This document shows positions 11,635 through 23,158 of a DNA stretch of 64,000 bases, piece by piece. This DNA comes from Apodospora peruviana. Taxonomy: Eukaryota > Ascomycota > Sordariomycetes > Sordariales > Lasiosphaeriaceae. Location: the NCBI GenBank assembly GCA_033439685.1, contig JAUEDM010000005.1, positions 2,666,001 through 2,730,000 on the forward strand. The letters run 5' to 3'. The notes below the pieces were generated by a model. It had not been told where the DNA came from, did not search any database, and saw only the letters and a list, made by a program, of their open reading frames with translations. The translations under genes were made by a program, and so were the position numbers. Positions within the stretch are counted from its first letter, which is position 1. Each line of letters starts with the position of its first letter.

Positions 11635-12728
11635 TTAATCGCCCAAAGGATATGCGTGCAAGACCTGTCCATAGTACAGCTCCGAGTCCTTGGAAGCCAA
11701 AAACACAAAACTCGGCGCGATCTCACTCGGCTGTCCAGGCCGGCCGAGCTGCGATTTCTGCCCGAAGCTCTCCATCTGCTCCGCAGGTCGTGACGCCGGC
11801 TGCAGTGGCGTGTGCACGGGACCGGGGGCGACAGCGTTGACGCGGATGCCCTTGGAGACAAGTTGTTTTGCCAGAGAGCGCGTGAAGGCCACGATGGCGC
11901 CCTTGGTTGCGGCGTAGTCCACCATGGCCTCCGTGCCACGGAAGGCGACGGTCGAGGTTGTGTTGATGATTCTACCATCCCAGCCTTATTAGTCCATCAT
12001 TTCCACCGCTTTTCACTTTAGAGGAGGGGAGAGGGTAAAAACGTACGATCCACCGCGCTCCATGTGTGGAACAGCGTACTTGGTGATGGCAAACATCTGG
12101 AGAATGTTGCTGCGGAAGGTGCTCTCGACGTTGTCGAGGTCGATCTCGGTGATGTCGGGGCACATGATCTGCTTGGACGCGTTGTTGACGAGCACGTGGA
12201 TCTTGCCAAACTTGTCGACGTGCGCCTGGACGGCCTTGCGGCACGTCTCGTTGTCCATCAGGTCGCCCGGGAAAAGCAGGCACTCACGGCCCTCGGCCTC
12301 GACAAGCTTCTTGGTCTTCTCGGCGTCCTCTTGCTCCTCGGGCAGGTAGACGATGGTGACATCTGAGCCCTCTCGTGCGAAGAGCACGGCGACCGCGCGG
12401 CCGATGCCAGAGCTGTTGTCCCGGAGTTAGTAGCTGTGGTGAGGTTTTTTGATCCGAGAGAATGATAGCGGCACGTACTCGCCACCGGTGATGAAGGCCT
12501 TATTGCCCTTGAGCTTGCCAGCCGCGATGTACTCCTTCAGCTCGCCCTTGCCCTCGAGCTTGGTCGACTCGCTCTCGGGCTCCATGTTCTTGTCGAGACT
12601 GTTCGCCAAGTCAGCCTCAAGGCAGGTCAGGTAATATTAGCAAATAGCAGCTTTGTATATGCTTACCCCGGCAAGTCTTGCGACTGCTTCTTCGTCACGG
12701 GCTGGAACTCGCCATCTTTAGCAGACAT
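11635..12728 (-). CDS. Classical short-chain dehydrogenase/reductase (4 exons)
   Basis: Exons 12667-12728, 12479-12598, 12047-12412 and 11635-11971 give 294 aa. Donors are GTAAGC, GTACGT and GTACGT. The first exon encodes only 20 residues and two bases. The Rossmann motif TGGDSGIG is at residues 58-65, with its Asp and Ser split across the second intron. NNAS follows, then catalytic Ser189, Tyr202 and Lys206 (YAATK), and PGPVHTPLQPA after the active site. The long N-terminal extension (residues 1-50) with LDKNMEPES is typical of the YhdF/YghA-like SDR subgroup found in bacteria and fungi. It should be an NAD(P)H-dependent alcohol or aldehyde oxidoreductase, cytosolic by lack of a signal. Substrate unknown. 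Confidence 0.9.
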
Positions 12729-14456
12729 GGTGGGCAAATGGTGTCAAGTAGGATTGGTTGTGTATTGAGATTGAGAAAGCGTTGGAGTAAATAACTGGTT
12801 GGTTGGGGTGTGATGGCAGACGTGAATGGTGGCTAGATGTCGGATGTGCTGTTGAAGAATAGTGAGAGAGGTTCAAGCTATAGCCAACAGAACAAAGTGG
12901 ACTGGATTCGATAAGATCAACCAAACAACTCCACCATATAGCGGGATGGTTGGGAAGAAATGGGTTTGATCTCGGGAGAAAATGACGTCATGCCGGATTA
13001 TCCAAGACGTCATGGAAGGGTGGGCTCGAGAAGAAGATCGAATGTTTGTGTAAGGTACATTAGCATTACGGATGGCAGCTACAAAACCAATGCACTTGCA
13101 GTGCAGGATGAATCTTTAACGAAACGGTACAATAATAATCGTGTAGGGAGGTAAACTGAGGGTTAAAATAATGAGGTGCCCAAGTGAACAAACTCTGACG
13201 AAACAACAAAACAGGCCCTGTTTCAGCTTAGTAATAGTGACATACTTGGCTTAGCATAACTTCCAATTAATTTATGTGTGGCAGCTCATGTGAATCGCCC
13301 TGGGTGTGCTGCAACAGCAGAGATGGAAACACGACCCGACTGAAATTCAGCTGTCCTGTCGCTCAAATGATGACAATAATGGGAATTTCAAAACAGCGCG
13401 TCAATGGTATCAAGCTCACTTTAGTGGCAGGCTTTGGTCCAAAACGGCAATAGGGCAATAAGTGCCGGTATGGCTGCCGTAGTCTCACAGCCCGGAGCGG
13501 AAACAGGATGATGGCTGCCTTGGAACGACCGAAGGAAGGGAAGGGAAAGATATCTATGAATCTGATGCCTTGCTTTCATGGGGTGAAAGGAAAAGAGGTG
13601 CATTACCTGAGAAGTCAGTGTGTGGAAGGAAAGAAAGAAAAAAAAAACAAGAAAAAAGGTAAGGATTGATCTCGCGACGTCCTTCAACGACGCAAAAAAA
13701 AGTACGGTAAGGGTGGTTTCCAAATATCAGAACGGAGTTTTGCAAGCCAGTGCACGGTCACATCCGGTAAAAGGCAGGATATGAATTCCATTTGCACCGA
13801 GCTCACTCCGATACTGATGGGGACTGGGTATGTCCCATATATCCCCCTTGCTGGGGTTCCTAGTCTGTTGTCGTCTGCCACCTGGCCACCTGACAGGGCG
13901 ACGGCGGCGAGGTCAGCACCACCGAACTTGCAGCAAACGAGGACGGCTGCCTTCCAGAACATCGTACCTATCACCACTTCAGTTGCTGAGAAGTGTTCTT
14001 CCCCATTACCTTTACCCCATCTAAAGAATGTGGCCATGCACAAAGAGTATCGAGACCCAAGCAATGGATTCCAGACGTTTCTCAGCCCCCTCCACCTCCG
14101 TTACGAATAAAAACATGCCATACTCTCACCTCAATGTTTACGGAACAGACCCGGCTCGGCATCGAATTATGGAGCGCAAACGGAAGCCATAGGAAGGCTG
14201 AACAGCCTGTGGCATCCATGGCGCTGTTTGCTCGGCCTGTTAGAATAGGTAATGCACGCGAAATTGCTAGATTATTATTCGTTGGTTGAGGCAAGACTCA
14301 GATTATTTTCAATAAGTAGCATAGCGACCTGATCAGGCAATGGCAACATGTAAAACGTCGTGATTAGCCGCACGCCCAAGTCCAAACCCGATAATTATGT
14401 TGAGGAACGAAGGTCGTTTAATATCTTGTCTTCCAATAATCCTCTATCGTTCCAGC
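12729..14456. other. non-coding stretch
   Basis: Promoter side of the dehydrogenase followed by the 3' flank of the next gene. Several short frames overlap on both strands without motifs. Nothing recognised. Confidence 0.45.
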
Positions 14457-15509
14457 TCAACTGGGAGGTGATGCATCATCCTCAACGACCGCCCAAGACT
14501 CAGCAACCGAGACCAAGTCATCCTCAACCACCGGGACCCAGCCTTCTGCCTGCATGTCGGCCAAGAAATCTCCCCAGCAGCCGCACTCCGGCATATCAAC
14601 CTCGAGATGCCCATCGGCTTCCAGGACATCAATCCCAGCCTCCACCGCCGCTACTTCCAATACACTCGCTTCCACCGCTGCCTCGACCTCTCTTTCCCCT
14701 GCATCCGGGTCATCAATAACATACACCACCGGCATAGCCTTCCGCTTGCCCTTCCCACCCCTCTGTCTCTTCGACACGATCCTAACCGAATAAGCCGGCT
14801 CATTATCATGAGCGATCGAGTCAAGCGTAAGCTGCTCGCTTCCCTTCAGCAAGCCTCGTCTCTGCAGCTCCGCGATTTCCTTCTCTTCCGCAGTAACAAG
14901 CAGCACACCATCCACCTTTCTCTCGGTAGACTGCCACCTATCGTCCGACGGCAAAGCATCACCAGCAGCAGCTATATCTCTCCCGTCCTCAACCGGATCG
15001 TCCCTCCCCACGCGCGATGTGCTCGTCCCCGGCTTCCGCGCAAACCTCATAGTCTTGACACTGCTCTTCCTCGCCTCTTTCTGGTCTTTCAGTAGCAGGA
15101 GGTCCGCCGGCCGCGCGACAAGCTCCTCGCGCATCTTGCGCGTCTTGTGCGCCGCAGAGGGCGACCACCAGCTGGGCTCCGTTCCAATATCGGACTCGTG
15201 CCAGTGGCCCGGCGCGAGCTTTATCTTTCGGGTTGGGGAAGCGAGCGCGGTGACGGCGGCGGGCGACTCGTCCCCCCAAGGACCGCAGCCCCACCTAACG
15301 GGGTAGTTCCTCGACGACTCGTGCGGGCACTTGCCGCCGTGAAGGTTGTTCCACTTGGTCATGACGCAGACCAGCTCCGGGGCGTAGGCGCGGTAGCCGT
15401 TCTCGAGCGTCGTGCGCACGATACGCCCGTTCTGGTCCGGGTGGAAGTGATTCATCCAGGCCTTGTCGGGCTTGTCACCGAAGTCGCGCGGGGCGACTTT
15501 GAATGGCAT
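14457..15509 (-). CDS. hypothetical protein, 350 aa, intronless
   Basis: A single uninterrupted frame from ATG 15509. The N-terminal third is rich in Trp, Cys and His (WMNHFHPDQNGRIVRTTLENG, then WGCGPWG and GHWHESDIG), suggesting a compact, possibly metal-binding or nucleic-acid-binding module. The middle is charged and probably disordered. The C-terminal part (about residues 255-350) is acidic, with a β-rich stretch MPVVYVIDDPDAG and an Ala/Glu/Val-rich helix. No family recognised. Length, codon use and the lack of stops over 1 kb argue that it is real. It is the only gene between the dehydrogenase and the PAQR protein. Confidence 0.65.
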   Translation of the reverse strand: MPFKVAPRDFGDKPDKAWMNHFHPDQNGRIVRTTLENGYRAYAPELVCVMTKWNNLHGGKCPHESSRNYPVRWGCGPWGDESPAAVTALASPTRKIKLAPGHWHESDIGTEPSWWSPSAAHKTRKMREELVARPADLLLLKDQKEARKSSVKTMRFARKPGTSTSRVGRDDPVEDGRDIAAAGDALPSDDRWQSTERKVDGVLLVTAEEKEIAELQRRGLLKGSEQLTLDSIAHDNEPAYSVRIVSKRQRGGKGKRKAMPVVYVIDDPDAGEREVEAAVEASVLEVAAVEAGIDVLEADGHLEVDMPECGCWGDFLADMQAEGWVPVVEDDLVSVAESWAVVEDDASPPS

Positions 15510-16196
15510 TTTTGATCTTTTTGGTCGGGTGGTTCTTCGAAGTGTCTTTTTTCAAGTGTTCTTGGGTCGAGATTGGGAAGAATGGGTCTGAACAAATGGG
15601 TCCTGGAATGGGAATTATAGTGTGAAGAGTTCCCTTCCAGAGGACAAAAAGCAAAGAAACTAAGTTGGTACGATGATGGAAAAGAGACGAGGGGAAGGAT
15701 GGATCCCGGAGGCCTTTTGAAGTCGAAGTTGATCGCGCGGAGCCCCCACAGCCAGATCCATTGGGAGGAGGTCAAGTCAGATTGTAGATTTGGGGAAGGG
15801 GCTGTGCCGGGCTGACTCCCTCACGACCTCCTGCACGCCAATTCCCGCCTATCATTGGGTGAGTCACTCGCCGGCCACCACTCTGCAAGGTCCCTTGTGA
15901 TTACCAGGTACTCCATACTCCACGCAGCTGCAATGCGTTGATGCGCCTCAATCTGTCTGCTGACATGTCTATCTCAATACGAATTTAACAACAGACTACA
16001 CTTGATTAACTCCCTCGGGCTTCACATGCTGACTGGAAACTGAGGCAGCCTGTCATCGCGTCGTTTTGCACCGTTTTGGGCTCAGTAGGTAAGCTCAGAA
16101 ACCTCAAGGCCATTGCTATCTTTGTTTGACTATTTCGAGTCCCCGACAAAAGCATGAAACCTAATCTAATACCATTCCAACCGTCTCGGCGTTTCC
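15510..16196. other. intergenic region
   Basis: 5' flank of the 350-aa gene, with CT-rich leader-like sequence on the minus strand near 15.6 kb, and the 3' flank of the PAQR gene. No further gene seen. Confidence 0.5.
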
Positions 16197-17289
16197 TCAA
16201 TTTATCGCCATCTGTCCAGCATCACAACTCCCCCCCCTCGTCCCCCAAAAGGCCGAAAGCACCCCGACAAAGTGCAGACACGCCGCAATCATCACCGCCA
16301 CGTGAAAGATCTGATGGCTGCACCCGACGATATCAAACCGGTACGGCACCCACCTCTCGGGTATCCGCGTCGCGAACACCACCGCCCCGGCAAGATTCAC
16401 CAGCGCCATGCCCACCATCCAGGTGAGCGCCATCCGCCGGTTCTGCGTCTCCCAGCCCAGCAGCACCAGCCCGTGGATAACAAACACGAGACCCGTGAGG
16501 CCCAGGGAAGCATACACGCCCGCTCGATAGGCGCGGAATCTGGGCGTGCCGAAACATGGTAGAAAGGTCACGACGGCGCAGCAGCTTGCTGCAAAGGTCA
16601 TCTAATCATAACACACAGAAATATCAGTTTTGTTATTCTCCCGGAATGGAGAAAAGAGAGGGACTAGCTCACCACTCCCCAGTAGACGAGGCGCAAGCGC
16701 ATGTCGCAGAGAAAACCGTAGTAGATGGTCGGCACGCTGGCGCCCCACATCAGCACCACGATGCCAATGTAGTCGAGCTGGTTGAAGAAGGCCGAGACGG
16801 CGTGGCTGTGGTTGTCCAGGATGTGATATCTGGTTTCCGTCAGACTCAATCTCTCCCGGTTGTCATGTGAATCGGACATGATCTGGAAAAACTTACAACG
16901 CAGATAGAAAGAAACAGATGGCAACCCCCGAGGTGTAGATGGCCACGACCAGGAGGTCAGTCGCAGACGGGTCGTACACGAAACGGAAGTATATTGGTAA
17001 TAACGCAAAGACGAGCCCGCCGATGAGGTGCGAGTAGATGTTGACGGTCTCGTTGTGAAGCTGGCAGATGCTCTTGACGGATCCGATGACGGATCCTGAG
17101 GGTTCACTGGTTTTTTTTTTTTATTGTGAATATAATGCTTGCGAAACTCTTAAGGGGTGGATTTGTTTACCGGTACCCAGACAACAGAAACTCGTTGGAC
17201 TGCTGCCACTTTTCTGTGTCTGCGTAGAGTAGGAGAGAAGATCTAAGTTCCTGCACAACTAATTTCTCGTCGTCTGGGAGGGATTCCAT
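16197..17289 (-). CDS. PAQR / haemolysin-III family membrane protein (4 exons)
   Basis: Exons 17171-17289, 16897-17106, 16673-16829 and 16197-16601 give 296 aa. Donors are GTAAAC, GTAAGT and GTGAGC. The sequence opens with WQQSNEFLLSGYR and QLHNETVNIYSHLIGG, the signature entry into the first helix of the adiponectin-receptor/Izh family. The metal ligands expected for the family are visible: His in the NHSHAVSAFFNQLDY segment (with the Asp of LDY) and the HxxxH pair in CSHQIFHVAV near the C-terminus. Seven hydrophobic segments fit. Fungal members (Izh proteins) sit in the ER or plasma membrane and influence zinc and sterol/ceramide metabolism. The role of this copy is inferred from family only. 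Confidence 0.9.
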
Positions 17290-18457
17290 GGTGTCTCTTG
17301 GATTGCGATTCTACAAGGAGATATTTGGCAAGTTTTTAGGTATTTACGTACTAGGTCTACTGATTCCAGAACATAGGGGACGGAGATTGAGGAAAGAAAG
17401 AGAGCGGACAGTTTGAACACGTCTCTGGTGGTAATCACCTTATGTTCTGGAGTTACATGGCTCCACATTCAAGTATTTTTGATGTCGGTGGCACTTCCCC
17501 TTCGTGTGTTGGCCAGGACATGGTCGCACACGCCCAGGCAATAGGTACCCAGTTTTGTTTCACATAAATCACTGTGGTGGTAGTAAAGTAGTGACGGAGA
17601 GGAATGAAACGAAGTTTAGTACTAATTCGCAGAGGATGTGACCTTGGGCCGGGGCACTGAAGGAACATTTCTCTGTTGAGTTCTGGTTGTTGTTCCTGGT
17701 GGCCGTGGCCGGGCACAGTGCAACAGAGCCTCCCAGTCCACAATTCAAGTCTCTTTTATCTTACACCTTTTTGAGTTTGACCGAAATATAATTGTGTTTA
17801 TAAAAAGGAAAACTCAGAATCTTGCGTTGGAAGTTGGAACCGTGTGCAACCTGAGAGAGAAAGTGAGAAACACTAACAAATGTAGTTGCGCAGGACTATA
17901 CAGAAAAGAATAAGAAAAAAGGGAGAGGATCTCGGAACTCTGTGTTCGTGTAACCTATCTGGTATCATTTCAGGATTGTGGAACAGTGGTAGGATCCTTA
18001 GCTAGGTCGTGCCAGCGTTGGCCCCTTGCGCGCGCGAATGGCTGGAGGAGCGCGCCTCACAAGGCGACGGGAATGCCCAGGCCTCGTTTTGCGGCCGCAA
18101 AAAGGAACCCCCGTAGGTAAGACCAAATATCCGTTATGACCTGTAGCACGGATCGGAACTGACGCCAATTGAAGTTGGCCCAGGAACTGACCATCAGCGA
18201 CATATTGAACGAAAAAGGACACCACTGCAGCGAGAGCGGGAGGAGAGGGGGTATTGGAGTCAGAACATTGATGTATATATTTGTGGTATTACTAGTATCC
18301 ATACAAGTCAGAATAACATTGTACGTAATGCGTCATCTCTAGAAATAAAAGATGGATTTGACTCTTAATAGACTGGTGGTTGAATAAGGGTTTTGACCGT
18401 CTTTAGAGACTCAAACCACATATCAAATTGGCCGTGATAGAGCTGCGAACTTTCATT

Positions 18458-18499
<42 letters not shown>

Positions 18500-18940
18500 C
18501 GTTGTCTCGGTAAAAGCAAAGGCTCGAGGGCACTTGTAACTACCGTATAACGTTATCTCAAGATAGCGAAGCTTAGATGGACCAAACAGGTAATCAACTG
18601 GCTGATCTTATTCACACTTTCTGGTATGGGCTCCCTGGGGGCAAGTTTGTGCCTACTAGGTAATTATTGTTTGAGTGCATTGTGCGCGGAATAAATTCCC
18701 TACCTCTCCAGTCAAGGGACCGCAGGAGTTAGCGAATGGCAACTTCTCTTCGACATCAAACCCCTGATATCTCATCCAGGGGCTATTCCGTTCTTGGCGT
18801 GATGTGCTCAGCTGCTTCCAATATTGGCATGCGGCGTGCGCCACCAACCACAGTCGCGCTTCTCCCCAAGAACACATTTACTATCGGACGAGTCCCAACG
18901 ATCCCCTTGACTCCATTTTCAATTCACCATTTTCTCGACA
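17290..18940. other. non-coding stretch with long poly-T
   Basis: Promoter of the PAQR gene and of the divergent membrane-protein gene. No gene recognised. It contains the long T homopolymer described separately. Confidence 0.5.
18461..18497. repeat. T homopolymer, about 37 bp
   Basis: An uninterrupted run of T of about 37 bases between unrelated sequences. On the minus strand it is a poly-A run, which could be the tail of an old retroposed transcript, although no gene body was recognised next to it. Confidence 0.9.
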
Positions 18941-20308
18941 ATGGCAGTCCGAATGATAGAAGCGCGCGTGACGCACGCGACGACAGCGACACCCATCGCG
19001 CTGCCGGCTTTCACGCCGTCGCCGTCATGCCGCGACACAATTAAGGCCGTGTCGTTCATCACGACGACCTATTCCTTCTCCAGCGGCGCTGCCACCGCGG
19101 ACTACTTCACTTCCACATTCACGTATCTCTATGCAGCCGGGGTAACCTCGATCGCTAACGAAGGCTTCGAGGACCCGTCGTTCGAGTTCGCCTTCAACTC
19201 CAACTGTTTTCCTTCCGACATGCGCACATACCTGGGAGGGATTGCCTACTACTCGCCGGGCGTTTGTCCGGGGCAATACACCCAAGCTTCGACTGGCAGT
19301 GGATCTAATGGGGCGCGGTCGGCCGCCTGTTGCCCGGTGGGCTTCTCCTACGCGAGTCGTGGGGGCTACTACGACATCCCTTACTGCCATTACACCTTGT
19401 CCTTCTCAGGCCGCAGCACGGAAATCGATGGCCTGACGGTTACCGCACCCAGCGGCAGCAGCGTGGGTACGGCACTGGTCACTGCGGTGGGGATCGAGGT
19501 CGAATGGAATGAGGGCGAGGTAGCGTCAGACGGCTACACCCTGGCGCCGAAGGGGCTATCAGCGGGCGCAAAGGCTGGCATCGGCGTTGGTGTCGGCATC
19601 GCTGCTGTGATTTTTGGCGCTCTGCTGTTGTACTGGATCACGCGGCGGCGGAAGAGGCGACAGACGGCAGTCGAAGGCGATCAAGGTGGCGAGACTGCCG
19701 GCGAGCTGCACGCTGAGGAGAAGAAGATCGATGCGGAGCTGGGCGATAATAGCACCGGCCTCCCCAGGCCAGACGTCCCCGAGCTCTCGGCGGACTCGCC
19801 AGATGAACGGCATGCGCACGCTGTCCAGGAGCTGGAGACTGGGAAAGGAGCGCTGTCACCCTCCAGACCTGAACTTGCAGGATCGGACACACAGACGCGA
19901 CAGAACACATCGATGGCGCAAGAACTTCAAGACGGCGAAGAGGGGAAAAGGACACCAGAGCTACCAGGGGAGACGGAGCCGAAGCTGCCAGCAGAGTTAG
20001 CCACCCCGCCACCCGATTCCGCTCGTGCTGCTACCGTCGCCCCGAGTCCCCTTGAGCATGATGTTGTGGGCCAAGTCCACACTTCTCCGAATTCAGACAC
20101 CGCAGAGGCATTAGCACTGGCCCGAGTCGGATCATCAGGCTTATCCTCATCGTTTGTCGTTTCAGCCAGTGGTGGTGATGGGTCAGATAGCAGGAAAAGA
20201 CTGAAGGACGAGCTGGACAAGATAAAAGAGGAGCAAGCTCGGCTCAAGATGGAGCAACTAGAGCGGCGAGAACGGCAGTTACAAGAGGAATTAGCGCGAC
20301 TTGAATAA
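18941..20308 (+). CDS. single-pass membrane protein with Cys-containing ectodomain
   Basis: An intronless frame of 455 aa from ATG 18941. Residues about 30-200 form an extracellular-type region with scattered Cys residues (NSNCFPSD, PGVCPGQY, AACCPVGFSY, IPYCHYTLSF). One transmembrane helix follows the Gly-rich lead-in LSAGAKAGIGVGVGIAAVIF and ends before the stop-transfer WITRRRKRRQ. The cytosolic part is acidic, Pro/Glu-rich and disordered, ending in a coiled coil (RKRLKDELDKIKEEQARLK). The layout resembles Mid2/WSC-like wall-stress sensors of fungi, but no WSC or CFEM domain is seen. A cleavable signal peptide is not obvious in the first 30 residues; an upstream exon may be missing. Confidence 0.75.
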   Translation: MAVRMIEARVTHATTATPIALPAFTPSPSCRDTIKAVSFITTTYSFSSGAATADYFTSTFTYLYAAGVTSIANEGFEDPSFEFAFNSNCFPSDMRTYLGGIAYYSPGVCPGQYTQASTGSGSNGARSAACCPVGFSYASRGGYYDIPYCHYTLSFSGRSTEIDGLTVTAPSGSSVGTALVTAVGIEVEWNEGEVASDGYTLAPKGLSAGAKAGIGVGVGIAAVIFGALLLYWITRRRKRRQTAVEGDQGGETAGELHAEEKKIDAELGDNSTGLPRPDVPELSADSPDERHAHAVQELETGKGALSPSRPELAGSDTQTRQNTSMAQELQDGEEGKRTPELPGETEPKLPAELATPPPDSARAATVAPSPLEHDVVGQVHTSPNSDTAEALALARVGSSGLSSSFVVSASGGDGSDSRKRLKDELDKIKEEQARLKMEQLERRERQLQEELARLE

Positions 20309-20631
20309 CTGAGAAACGGAGACGAGACTATCGAGGCGAGGAGGCTGAGAGACTGTTGTGTACCTCGGAAAAGGCCCTTGCGGGTTTCCAGGGTGAAAAG
20401 CTGAGTTTATTCCGGGTGGCTGTTCCCAAAGGCGTCTCTTTCTGGTTAAGCGAGATCGACATGTTCTATGTTGAAACTCATCACGGCTGCTTGCGTACCT
20501 AGGTAGGTTGAGCGTCCTGGGGTATTTCTGAGTGCTTGTATTCTCTCTTGTGGCATCCAATCTGCATCCATAATGAATTTAATCCGTCAACATCCATACC
20601 TGAATGGGTTCATGTTGAAGCCAAACCGCCA

Positions 20632-21671
20632 TCATTCACTCTCGACCTTCTTGCCCCCGCCAAACGTTTCTCCCCCCTCGGCCAGATACTTGGTTTCTTC
20701 CGCCGTCGGCTCCCGGCCCAGTGCCTCGTTGCGATGAGGGTACCGACCAAACTTGTCAATCAAATCCTTGTGCTGGTGCACGACTTTCATCAGTTGCCCA
20801 GCCCAACCGTCAACCGTCTGCTTGTTCGCCGAGAGGATGGCATGGCATTTCCGAGTGTCGTCGTCATGAAGATCCGATTCTGATTCAGCCGCGAGACCAC
20901 CGATTTCGCTCACCATCTTCTTATGCGCCTCAAGGCACATGACCTGCATTCGCGGATCTTCAGAGTGCTCCAGCGGCAAATAGAACCAGAACCGATAGCC
21001 GAGTCGGAACCGGATCTGGCTCTGCTCTGGGATCCCCACCTCGACAGCCTGCAGGGCCAGCTCAAGGGCCTTAGGGTCGGTGACGGTGAAGACGATTCTT
21101 GCCTTGTCATCACGGAAGACGTTGCGCGGAAACTGGTCCAGAAGGAGTACCAAGCTCAGCCAATCCAAAGGCGAGGAAGGCTGGGCCACTTTGAGGATTT
21201 CGGCCACTGTGACGTCGGTGGACTGCATGAGTTCCAGCTGTTCACCAAAGTTGGCGCTGAGGATGAAAGTCTGGTGAGCAAAGAGACCGCTGGCGAGGAA
21301 TCAACGACATATGATGCTCACAGGCATGCTTGATCAAACTCCTCGTTGCGCTGAAACCAGCGCATAGCGACTTGCATCGGTGGGAGAACCAAGTCTTCTT
21401 CCTTAAGGTCTCGAAACCAAAACTCGCGGACAGCTTCGAGTGCGGACGGGCTGAAGGCGTTTTGCAGCCGCTGAGCCTGCGACTCGATCATGGTGCCCGA
21501 CGTGCTCATTATGGCGCTGCTGCTGAAGTTGCTGAACTGGTTGAAAGAACCAAGAGAGGGCAAGATCGAGGTTGAAGCAAAGACAGATCGCGAAGCCCAA
21601 ACAGGAGTCGAGGATTGAAGAAGTGGTAGTATCGCGGGCAGAAATGGCCCAAGTCGGCTTGCGCGAGTCAT
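20632..21671 (-). CDS. DUF924 family protein (2 exons)
   Basis: Exons 21322-21671 and 20632-21256 give 324 aa, with donor GTGAGC and acceptor CCTCAG. Hallmarks of PF06041 are present: REFWFRDLKEED, a RWFQRNEEFDQAC segment, LSLVLLLDQFPRNVFR, FWFYLPLEHSEDPRMQ and KFGRYPHRNEALGREPT. The N-terminal 53 residues are Ser/Arg/Phe-rich, low in acidic residues and could be a mitochondrial targeting sequence. A shorter form could begin at the Met of MSTSGTMIESQ, close to where bacterial homologues start. The family folds as TPR-like helices. Its biochemical role is unknown. Confidence 0.9.
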
Positions 21672-23158
21672 TGAAAACGATGGGGAAACTCAACCAGGAC
21701 TCTCAGGAGCTGCGGCCTTGGAGCAGACTCGACGATTGCTCGCATTCCTTCCCGACGCGTCCAGTCAGATTCGGAGAATTTTGCTCAGCATCCACCACCA
21801 CCCGTGCCCCCCTGGAGCGTCCAGGAACTCGCCGCTTCCGGTTAGCGGCTTACGTTTCTGCCCGAGCCAATCAGGGCACGCGGCGAGAGAGAGGCTGAAC
21901 CAAATCCTTATTATTTATTCCAGATATCGCGTGTCCAGTTAACATCACATCACCAGTGTTCGAGCGAGTGTCATCCTGGCCATCCAGCTCAGTTCCGACA
22001 CTTGAATAATGGCCCGCTATTATGGCGTTGATTTCGCTGTAAAGATGGTTGCGGAGACGAGGCCGTAGCGGCGAGCCTGGCAGGCGAGGGCCAGCAGCCT
22101 CAAAACTAGGGGCTGTGAGGTGGAGATATCAAGTTCTTGGTCATGGATGGGCTGAGAGATGAGGCTGCATCCTGACATCTCGCAATTTCTGTTCTCTCTC
22201 CTCAACGCGGTTGGTAAGACGGAGTGGTGCACTGTCCCTGGTGCTCAAGGCTGCGGCTCCTCAGAGGTAGGTAGGTCGCGGAGACGAGATGGAAAGTCTG
22301 CGAACTTGTTTTGAGCGGCACGATAGGTAGTTAGCGAGGCGCTTGATCTTTGCTGCTGTGAATAAGGTATCTTGGGCTGGAGTTCACGCTGTGTGGTATG
22401 TAATGTGTGGGTGTTGGCAACAATCTTGACAATGTGTTCCGGGCTCTGCGGTCTGGTCTGGTGTCCACTGAATTTCGAGACATGGAGTGTACAGACGTTT
22501 AACTTGCTATGAACCAGTCCCCAGCTCGTAACATACCAAGACAAGCAGGCAAATTTGGTGACGTGGGGGGTAGTCGACCGATCCCCGTTTTTCTCTTCCC
22601 GGCTAACCACGGGACAAGGTAGATAATTCCGTCCCAGCAGCAGGAAACATGCGGCCTAGGACGGGATGCCCGAGGGCAAATACCTATTGTGCAACCTAGG
22701 GGTCTAGTCCCCACAAGTGATCCATCTGGTAGAGCAAACACCTCACGACCAAACATCTCTTGGTCATCCCTTCTTATACGTATATCCCCCATGGCGCATT
22801 CCGAGGGGTCAGCAGATAGATACCTTTAGATCCTTGACTTTGTTGGCTTTCCTATCATACTTCTGGGCCTGACATCGTCACTGATTTACAGACCATTCGA
22901 TCTTCAGTCATCTCTAGCCGCTTTATCAAGATCGATAATCCGATTCTATTGACAACTGCCGTGCAGTATCCGGCCCTGTCTGCTGCAGGCCTCCGTCACG
23001 CTCGGGAGGCCCCCACCAAAACCACCAATCCTCTTCCACCGACTGTACACTGCCCCTTGGAACTCTTCTTTTACCGTTTGGAGTACTCCCCGGCTTGGGA
23101 TCATTACCTTCAAGAAGATCCAGCAGACCGCAAGTATTGTTCTGCTTCAACGACCAAC
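21672..23158. other. non-coding stretch
   Basis: 5' flank of the DUF924 gene and upstream region of the DUF7924 locus. Short frames only; nothing recognised. Confidence 0.45.

Noticed and set aside
13373..13420. ATGATGA as a C/D-box snoRNA start
   Set aside because: No D box (CTGA) at a suitable distance and no terminal stem.
22245..22792. Minus-strand frames upstream of the DUF7924 locus as a small gene
   Set aside because: Two overlapping frames without motifs, hydropathy pattern or splice logic.
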